Shown here one piece after another: positions 24,802-32,450 of a stretch of 55,292 nt of DNA. The notes below the pieces were generated by a model. The model searched no databases and was not told where the DNA came from. It saw only the letters and a list, made by a program, of their open reading frames with translations. Numbering within the stretch: position 1 is the first letter of the stretch; the number at the start of each line of letters is the position of its first letter. The DNA is taken from positions 1-55,292 of the forward strand of contig NZ_CANMZV010000028.1 in the NCBI RefSeq assembly GCF_947502415.1. The letters run 5' to 3'. Position numbers and translations under genes: made by a program. Source of the stretch: an uncultured Photobacterium sp. GTDB lineage: Bacteria > Pseudomonadota > Gammaproteobacteria > Enterobacterales > Vibrionaceae.

Positions 24802-27338
24802 TATCGTACTCCGTGGTTACCTAATGTGGTGGGTGCTGTTTTTGGCATTATTTTACTTTTGAACGCGGGGAATAACCCGACGATCAATAGCAGGGCCAAG
24901 CCGCTGAGGTACACCCCACTCATCATGGCAATACCGGAAAGTCCCAATGCCATACCTAGGGTGTAGGTCGCACTGGCGACACCCAGCCCTAGTGCTGTTG
25001 GGAAAATCAAGGCTAATAGCATCCAGCGGTACTGTCCGGTCTGAACCCTTACCATGATGGTGGTTGCTAGGCATGGTGGATACAGGGCAAAAAATAGAAT
25101 CATTGCAACGGCTGTCAGCGAAGTCAGGTTGTTGCTTTGATCACCCATGCGCTGTTCCAGAGAGTTGTTTTGGTCATCTTCTTGTTGGAACAGTACCCCT
25201 AGGGTTGCCACACTGCTTTCACGAGCGGCAAACGAAGATAGCAATGCGACGTTGATCTTCCAGTCGAAGCCGGCAAATTGGGTAAATGGCTCCATAGAAC
25301 GGCCTATTGAACCAAGAACGGAGTTAGTCAGACGTTCTTCCTTGATTTTCCTGCGGATGGACTTACGGGCACTGGCCAGTTTACGCAAGGCTCGGTTGGC
25401 TTTCTTCGCCTGTTTGTCTCCCTTAGGGGCTTTTACAAGCGGGTAGAAGGCTGGGTTTCGTTGTTCGAACGTAACATTGACCGCTTTAGAGGCTTTAGCA
25501 CCGCTGGCGTTAAGTTTGGCCCGCTTGTAGTCATTGTAGTAATTCACCAGAGAAACCAACTGCTCGCCCTGGGCGACTTCCAGATAAGAGTTGTTTTTCA
25601 TCGACTTGGTAAATTTGTGGACTGCTTGCTCAGCTTGTTGCTGATAGAAGGTTTCGCGCTCTTGCGGTAATCCCGGGTATTGCAGTAGGGTGAAAATCAC
25701 TACAGAAACGGCGACAACGATGGTGCCGACTTTCTTGATATAAATCCAGGTACGCTCAAATGAGCGGGTCAGGACAGCTCGAACGGTTGGTAGGTTATAG
25801 CGTGGCAGCTCAATAACAAATGGCGCACTTTCCGCCCCACGCAATACGGTGACAGAGAGTAATTTTGCAACAAGCAGGGCGGCGATGATGGTCATCGTTG
25901 AGATGTAGAACATCATTAATGCTTTGTTTTGCTCGAAGAAAATGCCAACCAGCAGGGTATAGAGTGGCACTTTTGCCAGACAATTCATAAATGGCACTGT
26001 AAGTATGGTAGCCATTCTGGCGCGGTGGTCAGGAATCCCTTTGGTTGCCATGATCCCCGGAACAGCACAGCCTCCGGCGAATACACCACTGAGGATTAAC
26101 GGCAGGGTACTTTGGCCATGTAGTCCGAAGCGGTTCAGTACTTTGTCCACCACGAAAGCGATACGTGCCATATAGCCAGAGTCTTCCAAAATGGCGATCA
26201 GGGCGAACAGAATCATGAAGATCGGAACATAGTTCAGTAGTGTATTGGCTGAATCAACGATCCACAATCCGAGGGATCGGGTGTAGGGATCAAACAGGAA
26301 GCCAGCTTGCGGCAGCATTCCGGCCACCAACTCGCGCATGCTTGCCAGGTAAGGCCAACTGTAGTTGGTGAGCTCATAGCCTTGGACTATAGCCAACTGG
26401 TAGATCATAAACACGGTCAGAACCAGGAATACCGGAGCCAGAAAGCGATTAAGCACCAGCTGGTCAATGCGCTGTGACAGGGTTGGCCCCTGGCTTGGTG
26501 CAATACTTACTGCGTCATTAAGCAGTGACTGGATAAAGGCTTCTCGTTGGGCGGCAATATAATCATTAACGCTGGTATTGTGCTGTTGCTCAAATTGATG
26601 ACGTTGTTGCTCTGCGATATCACGGAGGATGGTCAACTCGGGCTCTGATAGTAGATCAGCCAGTTTGGTGATGATCTGGCTATCATTTTCCAGTAGTTTG
26701 AGCTGGAGCCAGCGGCGAGGCAACTCAGCAACTTTGGCTTCTAAGGGAGCAAGTGCAGACTCTAGCATTGCCATTGATTCTGACAACGCCGGGTATTGTG
26801 GCTGGCTCTCATTTTGAGGACTTGGCTTTGCTGGTGGCTTGATTGTATTTGCTTCGATGATATCGCATAGTGCCTGGCGTCCTTCCCCCTTTCGCCCGAC
26901 GGTTGTTACGACTGGAATCGACAGGCGTTGACTGAGTTTTTCAGTGTCAATCGCAATTCCCTGCCTATCAGCCACATCCATCATGTTTAATGCCAGTACA
27001 GATGGGCACTCCATCTCCAGAAGCTGTACGGTCAGGTGCAGCGAGCGCTTCAAGTTAGCTGCATCGACGACATTGATAACCAGATCTGGTTGCTCGGAGC
27101 AGAGGAAGTCTCTGGCTACACGTTCTTCTAGCGAAAATGATGAGAGGCTATAGGTGCCAGGCAAGTCAACGGCTTGGTATGTTTGGCCTTGGTGGCGGAA
27201 GTAGCCGTATTTTTTATCGACAGTGACACCTGGGTAGTTGGCAATGTGTTGCCGGGCTCCGGTGAGCAGATTGAAAAGTGTGGATTTGCCAGCATTTTGT
27301 TGCCCAGAAAGGGCAACCAGCGGCGTGCGATTTGACAT
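24801..27338 (-). CDS. feoB: FeoB-type ferrous iron transporter, divergent
   Basis: FeoB moves Fe(II) across the inner membrane and has a cytoplasmic G domain. In this 845-residue protein the G domain has G1 GQQNAGKST (12-20), Thr39 of G2, DLPG (58-61) and NMMD (118-121). The membrane part has GGCAVPGIM (C424-P427) where E. coli has GCNVPSVM, NCLAK for SCGAR, AARESSVATL for AKEVVVGTL, and keeps the later Cys756 in YPPC. Residues 557-670 form a long Lys/Arg-rich loop absent from the E. coli protein. Iron as substrate is inferred from family, feoA and Fur-like boxes. ATG 27338 follows AGGAA, and the open frame to 27386 is not needed. Confidence 0.9.
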   Translation of the reverse strand: MSNRTPLVALSGQQNAGKSTLFNLLTGARQHIANYPGVTVDKKYGYFRHQGQTYQAVDLPGTYSLSSFSLEERVARDFLCSEQPDLVINVVDAANLKRSLHLTVQLLEMECPSVLALNMMDVADRQGIAIDTEKLSQRLSIPVVTTVGRKGEGRQALCDIIEANTIKPPAKPSPQNESQPQYPALSESMAMLESALAPLEAKVAELPRRWLQLKLLENDSQIITKLADLLSEPELTILRDIAEQQRHQFEQQHNTSVNDYIAAQREAFIQSLLNDAVSIAPSQGPTLSQRIDQLVLNRFLAPVFLVLTVFMIYQLAIVQGYELTNYSWPYLASMRELVAGMLPQAGFLFDPYTRSLGLWIVDSANTLLNYVPIFMILFALIAILEDSGYMARIAFVVDKVLNRFGLHGQSTLPLILSGVFAGGCAVPGIMATKGIPDHRARMATILTVPFMNCLAKVPLYTLLVGIFFEQNKALMMFYISTMTIIAALLVAKLLSVTVLRGAESAPFVIELPRYNLPTVRAVLTRSFERTWIYIKKVGTIVVAVSVVIFTLLQYPGLPQERETFYQQQAEQAVHKFTKSMKNNSYLEVAQGEQLVSLVNYYNDYKRAKLNASGAKASKAVNVTFEQRNPAFYPLVKAPKGDKQAKKANRALRKLASARKSIRRKIKEERLTNSVLGSIGRSMEPFTQFAGFDWKINVALLSSFAARESSVATLGVLFQQEDDQNNSLEQRMGDQSNNLTSLTAVAMILFFALYPPCLATTIMVRVQTGQYRWMLLALIFPTALGLGVASATYTLGMALGLSGIAMMSGVYLSGLALLLIVGLFPAFKSKIMPKTAPTTLGNHGVR

Positions 27339-27378
27339 TTTTGCGTTCCTTTCTAAGGCATTAACAACATGCTTTTGA

Positions 27379-27606
27379 TTAAGCAATGTTTGTCACTTCA
27401 ATACCTGCGGCTTCTGAACGGCGCAGTGAGACATGGGTGTTATCAATTTTGATTTCAATGGGATCGCCTAATGGTGCACTTCTGATCATGGTGACAGTAG
27501 CTTGCGGCATGATGCCCAGATCCATCAGGCGTTGCCTGATCATGCCTGTGGCGTGATGACGGTGAACAACAACGGTTTGGTTTGGAAGAATATCGTTCAG
27601 TGTCAT
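27379..27606 (-). CDS. feoA: Ferrous iron transport protein A
   Basis: The 75-residue protein has the SH3-like FeoA core: residues 8-75 with MIRQRLMDLGIMPQATV and the closing VSLRRSEAAGIEV. FeoA is a small cytoplasmic partner needed for FeoB function. It is the first gene of the operon, 40 bases before feoB. Two Fur-like boxes lie in the upstream region shared with the divergent secreted-protein genes. Confidence 0.92.
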   Translation of the reverse strand: MTLNDILPNQTVVVHRHHATGMIRQRLMDLGIMPQATVTMIRSAPLGDPIEIKIDNTHVSLRRSEAAGIEVTNIA

Positions 27607-27697
27607 AAGGAATACTCACGAATTGATAAAAAAGAATATATTCAAGATGGTTATCTCAAAGATATTATTTATAAAAATCAATTACTTTCAAGGGTGT

Positions 27698-27712
27698 TGA
27701 GAATTGTTATTA
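27698..27712. promoter_or_regulatory. Fur-like box 1 upstream of feoA
   Basis: TGAGAATTGTTATTA matches 12 of 14 defined bases of the Fur 7-1-7 consensus TGATAATNATTATCA, about 92 bases before feoA. Confidence 0.5.
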
Positions 27713-27750
27713 TTATTGTTGATCTGGCTCAATAAAGGTAATAATAGGAG

Positions 27751-27765
27751 AGATTCTCATTTTCA
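27751..27765. promoter_or_regulatory. Fur-like box 2 upstream of the secreted-protein genes
   Basis: Read on the minus strand, TGAAAATGAGAATCT matches 10 of 14 positions of the Fur consensus, about 100 bases before the gene at 27865. It is weaker than box 1. Confidence 0.35.
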
Positions 27766-27864
27766 ATATTGGTATCTTGTTTCCCAGTATTCAGGATATT
27801 GCTTATTGGTTTGTCATTAATAGCTGCCAGTGAGCCCCAATAACGATTTAAATCAGGTCACGTC

Positions 27865-28179
27865 ATGAATAAAAAACAACTTTCATTTGCGCTCATGTTA
27901 TCCATGATGCCGCTGGCTACTATGGCTCATACCCCTTTGTGTTCCTGTTACGACAATGGTGACGGCACCGTGTTGTGCGAGGGCGGCTTTTCTGATGGTT
28001 CTTCAGCGGCTGGCGTTGAACTGGCTGTCGTCGATGCTAATGGCAAGAAGCTGCTGGCAGGCAAGATGAGTGAAGACAGTGAGTTCGAATTTAACAAGCC
28101 AGAAGGTGATTACAAGGTACAGTTTAATGCTGGTCCTGGTCACTTAGTTGAAATCTCTAGTGAAGATATTACTGAATAA
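27865..28179 (+). CDS. Small periplasmic protein with N-terminal His and CxC, Feo-linked
   Basis: The 104-residue product has a signal peptide with predicted cleavage after Ala21 (...LATMA), leaving His22 as first residue of the mature protein. HTPLCSCYDNGDGTVLC follows, with Cys26, Cys28 and Cys37. The rest looks like a small beta-sandwich, with VELAVVDANGKKLL and FEFNKPEGDYKVQF resembling the Ig-like modules found in proteins near Ni/Co carriers. An N-terminal His followed by a CxC pair could bind a metal ion; this is inference. The gene is divergent from feoA and 46 bases before the DUF4198 gene, probably in one operon. Confidence 0.8.
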   Translation: MNKKQLSFALMLSMMPLATMAHTPLCSCYDNGDGTVLCEGGFSDGSSAAGVELAVVDANGKKLLAGKMSEDSEFEFNKPEGDYKVQFNAGPGHLVEISSEDITE

Positions 28180-28225
28180 TACGCAGTCATGAGGCTGGGC
28201 CTCTAAGTATAAAGGAATGAAATAA

Positions 28226-29014
28226 ATGAAAAAAACGCTTCTTACATCTCTTGGTGTTGCCGCTTTGGCTGTATCTGGTGCCGCGAATGCTCACTTCCAG
28301 TTGGCTTACACTCCAGATGTGATTGTAGAAAAACCAACTAGTATGAACATGAAACTTGTTTTCGGTCACCCGATGGAAAACGGCCATGTAATGGATATGG
28401 ATAAGCCAGAGCAGTTTTTTGTTCAATTTAAAGATAAGCGTATTGATCTGATGGACAAGCTTGAGCAGATCAGCTGGAAAGGTCCTGAAAACACAGCTAA
28501 AGCTTATCAGGCTGACTACAAAGTGAAGCGTAACGGTGATTACGTATTTGGCGTTGTTCCTGCACCTTACTATGAAAAAGGCGAAGACATCTACATTCAG
28601 CAAATCACTAAGTCTTATGTGAACAAAGGTGGTCTGCCAACGGGGTGGGACCAGCCTTTGAACCTACCGACTGAGATTGTTCCGCTGAACAAACCATATC
28701 AGGTATTTGCCGGTGGCACTTTTACTGGTCAGGTATTGTCTGAAGGCAAACCAGTAGCGGGTGTTGAGTGTGAGATTGAATACATCAACACAGATATCGA
28801 TATGAAAGGTAACGCGTTTGGTAAGACAACTCACCGTGATGCGCCTGAAACCGCTATCGTAGCGATTACTGATCAGGATGGTGAATTTACTTTCGGTATT
28901 CCTAAAGCTGGTGTTTGGGGCTTTGCTTGTCTAGGTGCAGGCCCAGTAACTGAGCATAAAGGCAAAGAATTGTCTCAGGATGCTGTGATCTGGGTGAACG
29001 CGAAAGAGCTATAA
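28226..29014 (+). CDS. DUF4198 family periplasmic protein, putative metal-uptake component
   Basis: The 262-residue protein has a signal peptide cleaved after Ala22 (...GAANA), so His23 of HFQLAYTP becomes the mature N-terminus. I recognise the DUF4198 family (long associated with nickel and cobalt transport) by the GHPMENGHVMDM region, VFAGGTFTGQVLSEGKPVAGVECEIEY and the closing ITDQDGEFTFGIPKAGVWGF. The first half is a ligand-type beta domain and the second half an Ig-like module. The divergent neighbours feoAB and the shared Fur-like boxes suggest that here it works in iron acquisition. AAGGAA precedes the start. Confidence 0.82.
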   Translation: MKKTLLTSLGVAALAVSGAANAHFQLAYTPDVIVEKPTSMNMKLVFGHPMENGHVMDMDKPEQFFVQFKDKRIDLMDKLEQISWKGPENTAKAYQADYKVKRNGDYVFGVVPAPYYEKGEDIYIQQITKSYVNKGGLPTGWDQPLNLPTEIVPLNKPYQVFAGGTFTGQVLSEGKPVAGVECEIEYINTDIDMKGNAFGKTTHRDAPETAIVAITDQDGEFTFGIPKAGVWGFACLGAGPVTEHKGKELSQDAVIWVNAKEL

Positions 29015-29042
29015 GTTCTTTTGTTTGCATTCATCAGGCATC

Positions 29043-29080
29043 AAAAAAATCCCCCGACGCCATGCGCAGGGGGATTTTTT
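29043..29080. terminator. Bidirectional terminator between DUF4198 gene and bcp
   Basis: AAAAAATCCCCC and GGGGGATTTTTT form a long perfect stem around about 13 bases and serve both convergent transcripts. Confidence 0.9.
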
Positions 29081-29112
29081 ATGATTCAAGCCTGATTATT
29101 TTCAGTTTGGTA

Positions 29113-29580
29113 TTAGGCGTCGTTGAGGTAATTCAGGACTACTTCATGGTGGTCTTTGGTCTTGAATTTGTTGAAGACGTGTTCGATTACCCCTTCCTCG
29201 TTGATTAAGAAGCTGATGCGGTGAAGGCCGTCATAGATCTTGCCCATGAACTTTTTCTCACCCCAGACACCAAATTGATCGGCTACAGTATGGTCTTCAT
29301 CAGATAGCAGGGTGAAGTTCAGGTTATCGCGCTCGATAAATTTAGGTAGGCGTTTGACCGGGTCGATGCTGATGCCCAATACCACGACATTGTGAGCATC
29401 CAGTTCTGCTTTGCTGTCACGCAGGCCGCAGGCCTGAACGGTACAGCCAGGCGTCATGGCTTTTGGATAGAAGTAGGCAAGTACTTTTTTGCCTTTGAAG
29501 TCAGCCAGGCTGACAGGCTGGTTGTCTTGATTCATGAGCGTGAAGTTTGGCGCTGGTGTACCAGCGGTCAACGTCTTCAT
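29113..29580 (-). CDS. bcp: Thioredoxin-dependent thiol peroxidase (Bcp, peroxiredoxin Q)
   Basis: Bcp reduces hydrogen peroxide and organic peroxides in the cytoplasm. The 155-residue product has the peroxiredoxin motif TPGCTVQAC with peroxidatic Cys46 and resolving Cys51 five residues later, as in the PrxQ type. FKGKKVLAYFYPKAMTPG replaces the more usual FYPKASTPG, with Met in place of Ser. It lies nine bases downstream of gcvR and is probably cotranscribed with it, in the order found in E. coli. Confidence 0.95.
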   Translation of the reverse strand: MKTLTAGTPAPNFTLMNQDNQPVSLADFKGKKVLAYFYPKAMTPGCTVQACGLRDSKAELDAHNVVVLGISIDPVKRLPKFIERDNLNFTLLSDEDHTVADQFGVWGEKKFMGKIYDGLHRISFLINEEGVIEHVFNKFKTKDHHEVVLNYLNDA

Positions 29581-29589
29581 AGTTTTTCC

Positions 29590-30129
29590 TTATTGATTAT
29601 GGCCGATGAAAGTCACAGTGCCATTAACAAGCAAGTCCTGGCAAAGTGCTTCATATTCTTCTTGTATTGTCATTAAGTTGCAGCCTTCAGGCAAATTAGC
29701 ACTGATCTGTAACTGGAAACGGTTCGGGTGACCTTCTTCGCTGGCTTCATGGGTATGGGCACTGAGTGAAGCGATATCAATTTGCCGGCAGGCAAAAAAA
29801 TGGGTGAATTGTTCAGTCAGCCCCGGGATATCGTCGGCTTCGACATGGAAGTCAGCGGTATATGGTAAAAAGCGGTACTCATGTTTGGATGTACGCTTCA
29901 TAACGGTCAGCAGATCATGCTCCTGTGCCTTTAATGGTAATGTCGATTCCACCCGGGAAATGGCATTACCATTACCAGAAAGCAGCATGATAAGGGTGAA
30001 TTCCCTGCCGAAAATAGCGAGTCGGCTGTCGACAATATTGCAGTTGCATTGGCTGATCAGCCGGGTGACTTCATCGGATATGCCTGGGCGATCCGTACCA
30101 ACAGCGGTAACTACTAAGTAATGTTCCAT
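29590..30129 (-). CDS. gcvR: Glycine cleavage system transcriptional repressor GcvR
   Basis: GcvR binds GcvA and stops activation of the glycine cleavage genes when glycine is low. The 179-residue product has two ACT domains, the first from HYLVVTAVGTDRPGISDEV and the second from about residue 90 (FHVEADDIPGLTEQFTHFF). ATG 30129 is preferred because E. coli GcvR also begins a few residues before HYLV. An in-frame codon at 30141 cannot be excluded, as neither has a good ribosome-binding site. It is divergent from dapA. Confidence 0.9.
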   Translation of the reverse strand: MEHYLVVTAVGTDRPGISDEVTRLISQCNCNIVDSRLAIFGREFTLIMLLSGNGNAISRVESTLPLKAQEHDLLTVMKRTSKHEYRFLPYTADFHVEADDIPGLTEQFTHFFACRQIDIASLSAHTHEASEEGHPNRFQLQISANLPEGCNLMTIQEEYEALCQDLLVNGTVTFIGHNQ

Positions 30130-30243
30130 ATTTATACACATCTGATTGTTATTATCAGTTGCATGGTAGCACAGTCATTGTAAATCAAGCTATTGGTGCA
30201 GGTCGTGCTAGTTCCAAAATTGAAGAAGTCTTATTGCATAGAA

Positions 30244-30273
30244 TTAACTTCTGTGATTGCGCTGAAATATAAT
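30244..30273 (+). promoter_or_regulatory. Probable sigma-70 promoter of dapA
   Basis: TTAACT (30244-30249) and a perfect TATAAT (30268-30273) are separated by 18 bases. The start codon of dapA lies about 110 bases downstream, so the mRNA would have a long leader. I see no lysine-riboswitch fold in it. Confidence 0.5.
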
Positions 30274-30386
30274 AGATTATTGGCAAGTATTGGACTGGTT
30301 TTACTTAACTGATTTACATACTCCTGTCTTGAGTTTACTGTAACTGAAAAGTACCATGAGAGCTTACATATACAGGGGAGATGGAC

Positions 30387-31268
30387 ATGTTTTCAGGAAG
30401 CATGGTGGCGCTAGTTACGCCATTAGATGACACTGGTGAAGTTGATTACGCCAGTTTGGCATCACTAGTGGAATACCACATTGCAGCTGGGACAGATGCA
30501 ATTGTGGCGGTTGGAACCACGGGTGAGTCAGCAACGTTGACTGTAGATGAACATGTGAAGGTGGTTCTTAAAACCATAGAATATGCCAAAGGCCGAATTC
30601 CGGTTATTGCCGGGACCGGAGCTAATGCCACTCATGAAGCCATCACCTTCAGTAAACTTTTTTCAGGCTCCGGGGTTGCTGGCTGCTTGACTGTGACACC
30701 TTATTACAACAAGCCGACTCAGGAAGGTTTGTATCAACATTTTAAAGCTATTGCCGCAGCTACAGACATACCTCAGATCTTATACAATGTTCCTTCTCGT
30801 ACAGGTGTTGATATGCTGCCGGAAACGGTCGCTCGTCTGGCCAAGTTAGATAATATTGTTGGCATTAAGGATGCGACAGCTGATTTGTCGCGAGTTAAAA
30901 AAACTCGGGAACTTTGTGGCGAAGACTTCATCCAATTAAGCGGCGATGACGCCACTGGGTTGGATTTTGTTGTTGAAGGTGGTCATGGTGTTATTTCGGT
31001 GACGGCTAATGTAGCTGCAGCAGAAATGGTAACTATGTATAAGCTGGCGCTTTCTGGCCAGTTTGATGCAGCAAGGGAAATTAATGAACGCTTGATGCCG
31101 TTGCATGAGCAGTTGTTTGTTGAGTCAAATCCAATTCCTGTAAAATGGGCAGCCCATCAACTTGGCTTGATTAAGCACGGAACGTTGCGCTTACCGCTGA
31201 CTGAGCTGAGTGAGCCGGCACAACAAGTGGTGAGTGAAGCGCTTAAAGATGCCAATGTGCTGCTGTAA
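30387..31268 (+). CDS. dapA: 4-hydroxy-tetrahydrodipicolinate synthase
   Basis: DapA condenses pyruvate and aspartate semialdehyde, the first committed step to diaminopimelate and lysine. The 293-residue TIM-barrel protein has the E. coli active-site residues at the same numbers: Thr44 and Thr45 (VGTTGESAT), Tyr133 (LYNVPSRTG), Arg138, and the Schiff-base Lys161 in VGIKDAT. ATG 30387 (MFSGSMVALVTP) is preferred over 30381 because the E. coli protein starts at the same point and GGGGAG lies at the right distance. It is followed by bamC after 30 bases. Confidence 0.97.
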   Translation: MFSGSMVALVTPLDDTGEVDYASLASLVEYHIAAGTDAIVAVGTTGESATLTVDEHVKVVLKTIEYAKGRIPVIAGTGANATHEAITFSKLFSGSGVAGCLTVTPYYNKPTQEGLYQHFKAIAAATDIPQILYNVPSRTGVDMLPETVARLAKLDNIVGIKDATADLSRVKKTRELCGEDFIQLSGDDATGLDFVVEGGHGVISVTANVAAAEMVTMYKLALSGQFDAAREINERLMPLHEQLFVESNPIPVKWAAHQLGLIKHGTLRLPLTELSEPAQQVVSEALKDANVLL

Positions 31269-31298
31269 TTTGCTAGAGCGTAGGAGCGCAGAAGCTTA

Positions 31299-32327
31299 AT
31301 GAATAATAAATACAGGCTGGTGGTGACAGCAGTAATGGTTGCCACTTTGGCGGGATGTTCTGGCGGTGCTGAACGTCGTCGTCAGGCCAATCAGGATTTC
31401 AATTATCTTGAAACGAAGCCATTAGGATCGTGGAATTTGCCGAGCGGTGCCCAGGCCAGCCAGGTGAATGACTATGTGATTCCGGCCGAGAACTTTCCGG
31501 GTGAGCTCGGCGCTGATGTTGATATTCGTCCACCTCAGCAGGTGCTGGCTTTGATCCCGGGAGCCAGAACAGTCAAAGATGCCGATGGTGTAACTTTGCT
31601 GTTGGTGAAACCTGATGAGTTGACCAAAGTCTGGCAGCTGACTCAGCGTTTGATTAGTGAGAAAAATATCCAGCTGCGCAGTCAGTCTGCTGACGTGATG
31701 GAAACAGATTGGGTTAACTGGTCGAATGAAGATGAAGAAAGCGAGATCGGTAGTCGTTATCGGATCGAAAAGACATCGGCTCCTAATCGTTATAGTTACC
31801 GGATCTCTTTGATTGACTGGCGTGAAGGTGGAGAAAATAAACCTGTTTCGGCGATTAACAAAGAGCGTTACAGTATTTTAATGACTAACTTGGTAACGTC
31901 CCGTTATGATCAGCAGGTGCGTGATCAGGCAAAACTACGAGCTCAGGAGCTGGTCAAGCAGATCCCAATCTCTATGGGACAGGATCGTAGTGGTTTACCA
32001 GTCATTATTGCTCGTGCACCATACAACGTGTTCTGGGAGCGTTTGCCGGATGTATTAAGCCAGCTTGGTTTCACTGTTGAAGGCCGTAACCGTTCGCAAG
32101 GTACAGTTGAAGTGAAATTCCGCTCTCCGGATGATGAGTTCTGGACTGAACTCGGCACTAAGCCTATCCAGCTTGATAGCCGTACTTACAACCTTCAGCT
32201 TGGTGATTTGGGCAACCGGACTTCTGTCAATGTGACTGATACCGATGGTAAGCCTGTTACCGAGGATGCGCTGAAGAGTTTGGCTCCGGTATTTGCAGCG
32301 GCTATTGAGCGCGCCAACAACAGCTAA
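31299..32327 (+). CDS. bamC: Outer-membrane assembly lipoprotein BamC
   Basis: BamC is an accessory lipoprotein of the BAM complex that inserts beta-barrel proteins into the outer membrane. The 342-residue product has the lipobox LAGC with Cys20 and the extended N-terminal segment that lies on BamD (DFNYLETKPL...VIPAENFPGE). Two helix-grip domains follow (about 100-210 and 225-340). It stays next to dapA as in E. coli, but purC does not follow here. Instead the lipoate genes come next on the other strand. Confidence 0.92.
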   Translation: MNNKYRLVVTAVMVATLAGCSGGAERRRQANQDFNYLETKPLGSWNLPSGAQASQVNDYVIPAENFPGELGADVDIRPPQQVLALIPGARTVKDADGVTLLLVKPDELTKVWQLTQRLISEKNIQLRSQSADVMETDWVNWSNEDEESEIGSRYRIEKTSAPNRYSYRISLIDWREGGENKPVSAINKERYSILMTNLVTSRYDQQVRDQAKLRAQELVKQIPISMGQDRSGLPVIIARAPYNVFWERLPDVLSQLGFTVEGRNRSQGTVEVKFRSPDDEFWTELGTKPIQLDSRTYNLQLGDLGNRTSVNVTDTDGKPVTEDALKSLAPVFAAAIERANNS

Positions 32328-32383
32328 CTTTTTATATTGGTATAACTCGCTTTTTATATCGATATCAAGAGAATGCTGAGATT

Positions 32384-32420
32384 AAAAAAACCGCTTCGGT
32401 TATTCCGCAGCGGTTTTTTT
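32384..32420. terminator. Bidirectional terminator between bamC and lipA
   Basis: AAAAAACCGCT and AGCGGTTTTTT pair around a 13-base loop, suiting both convergent transcripts. Confidence 0.85.
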
Positions 32421-32450
32421 ATATTTCGGCTTTGCACGTTAGCGCAAAAC

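Noticed and set aside
27502..27735. Open frame of 77 codons antisense to feoA
   Set aside because: It overlaps feoA on the other strand and has no domain or good start.
30274..30386. Possible lysine riboswitch before dapA
   Set aside because: The leader is long enough for some structure, but I see none of the conserved lysine-riboswitch elements.
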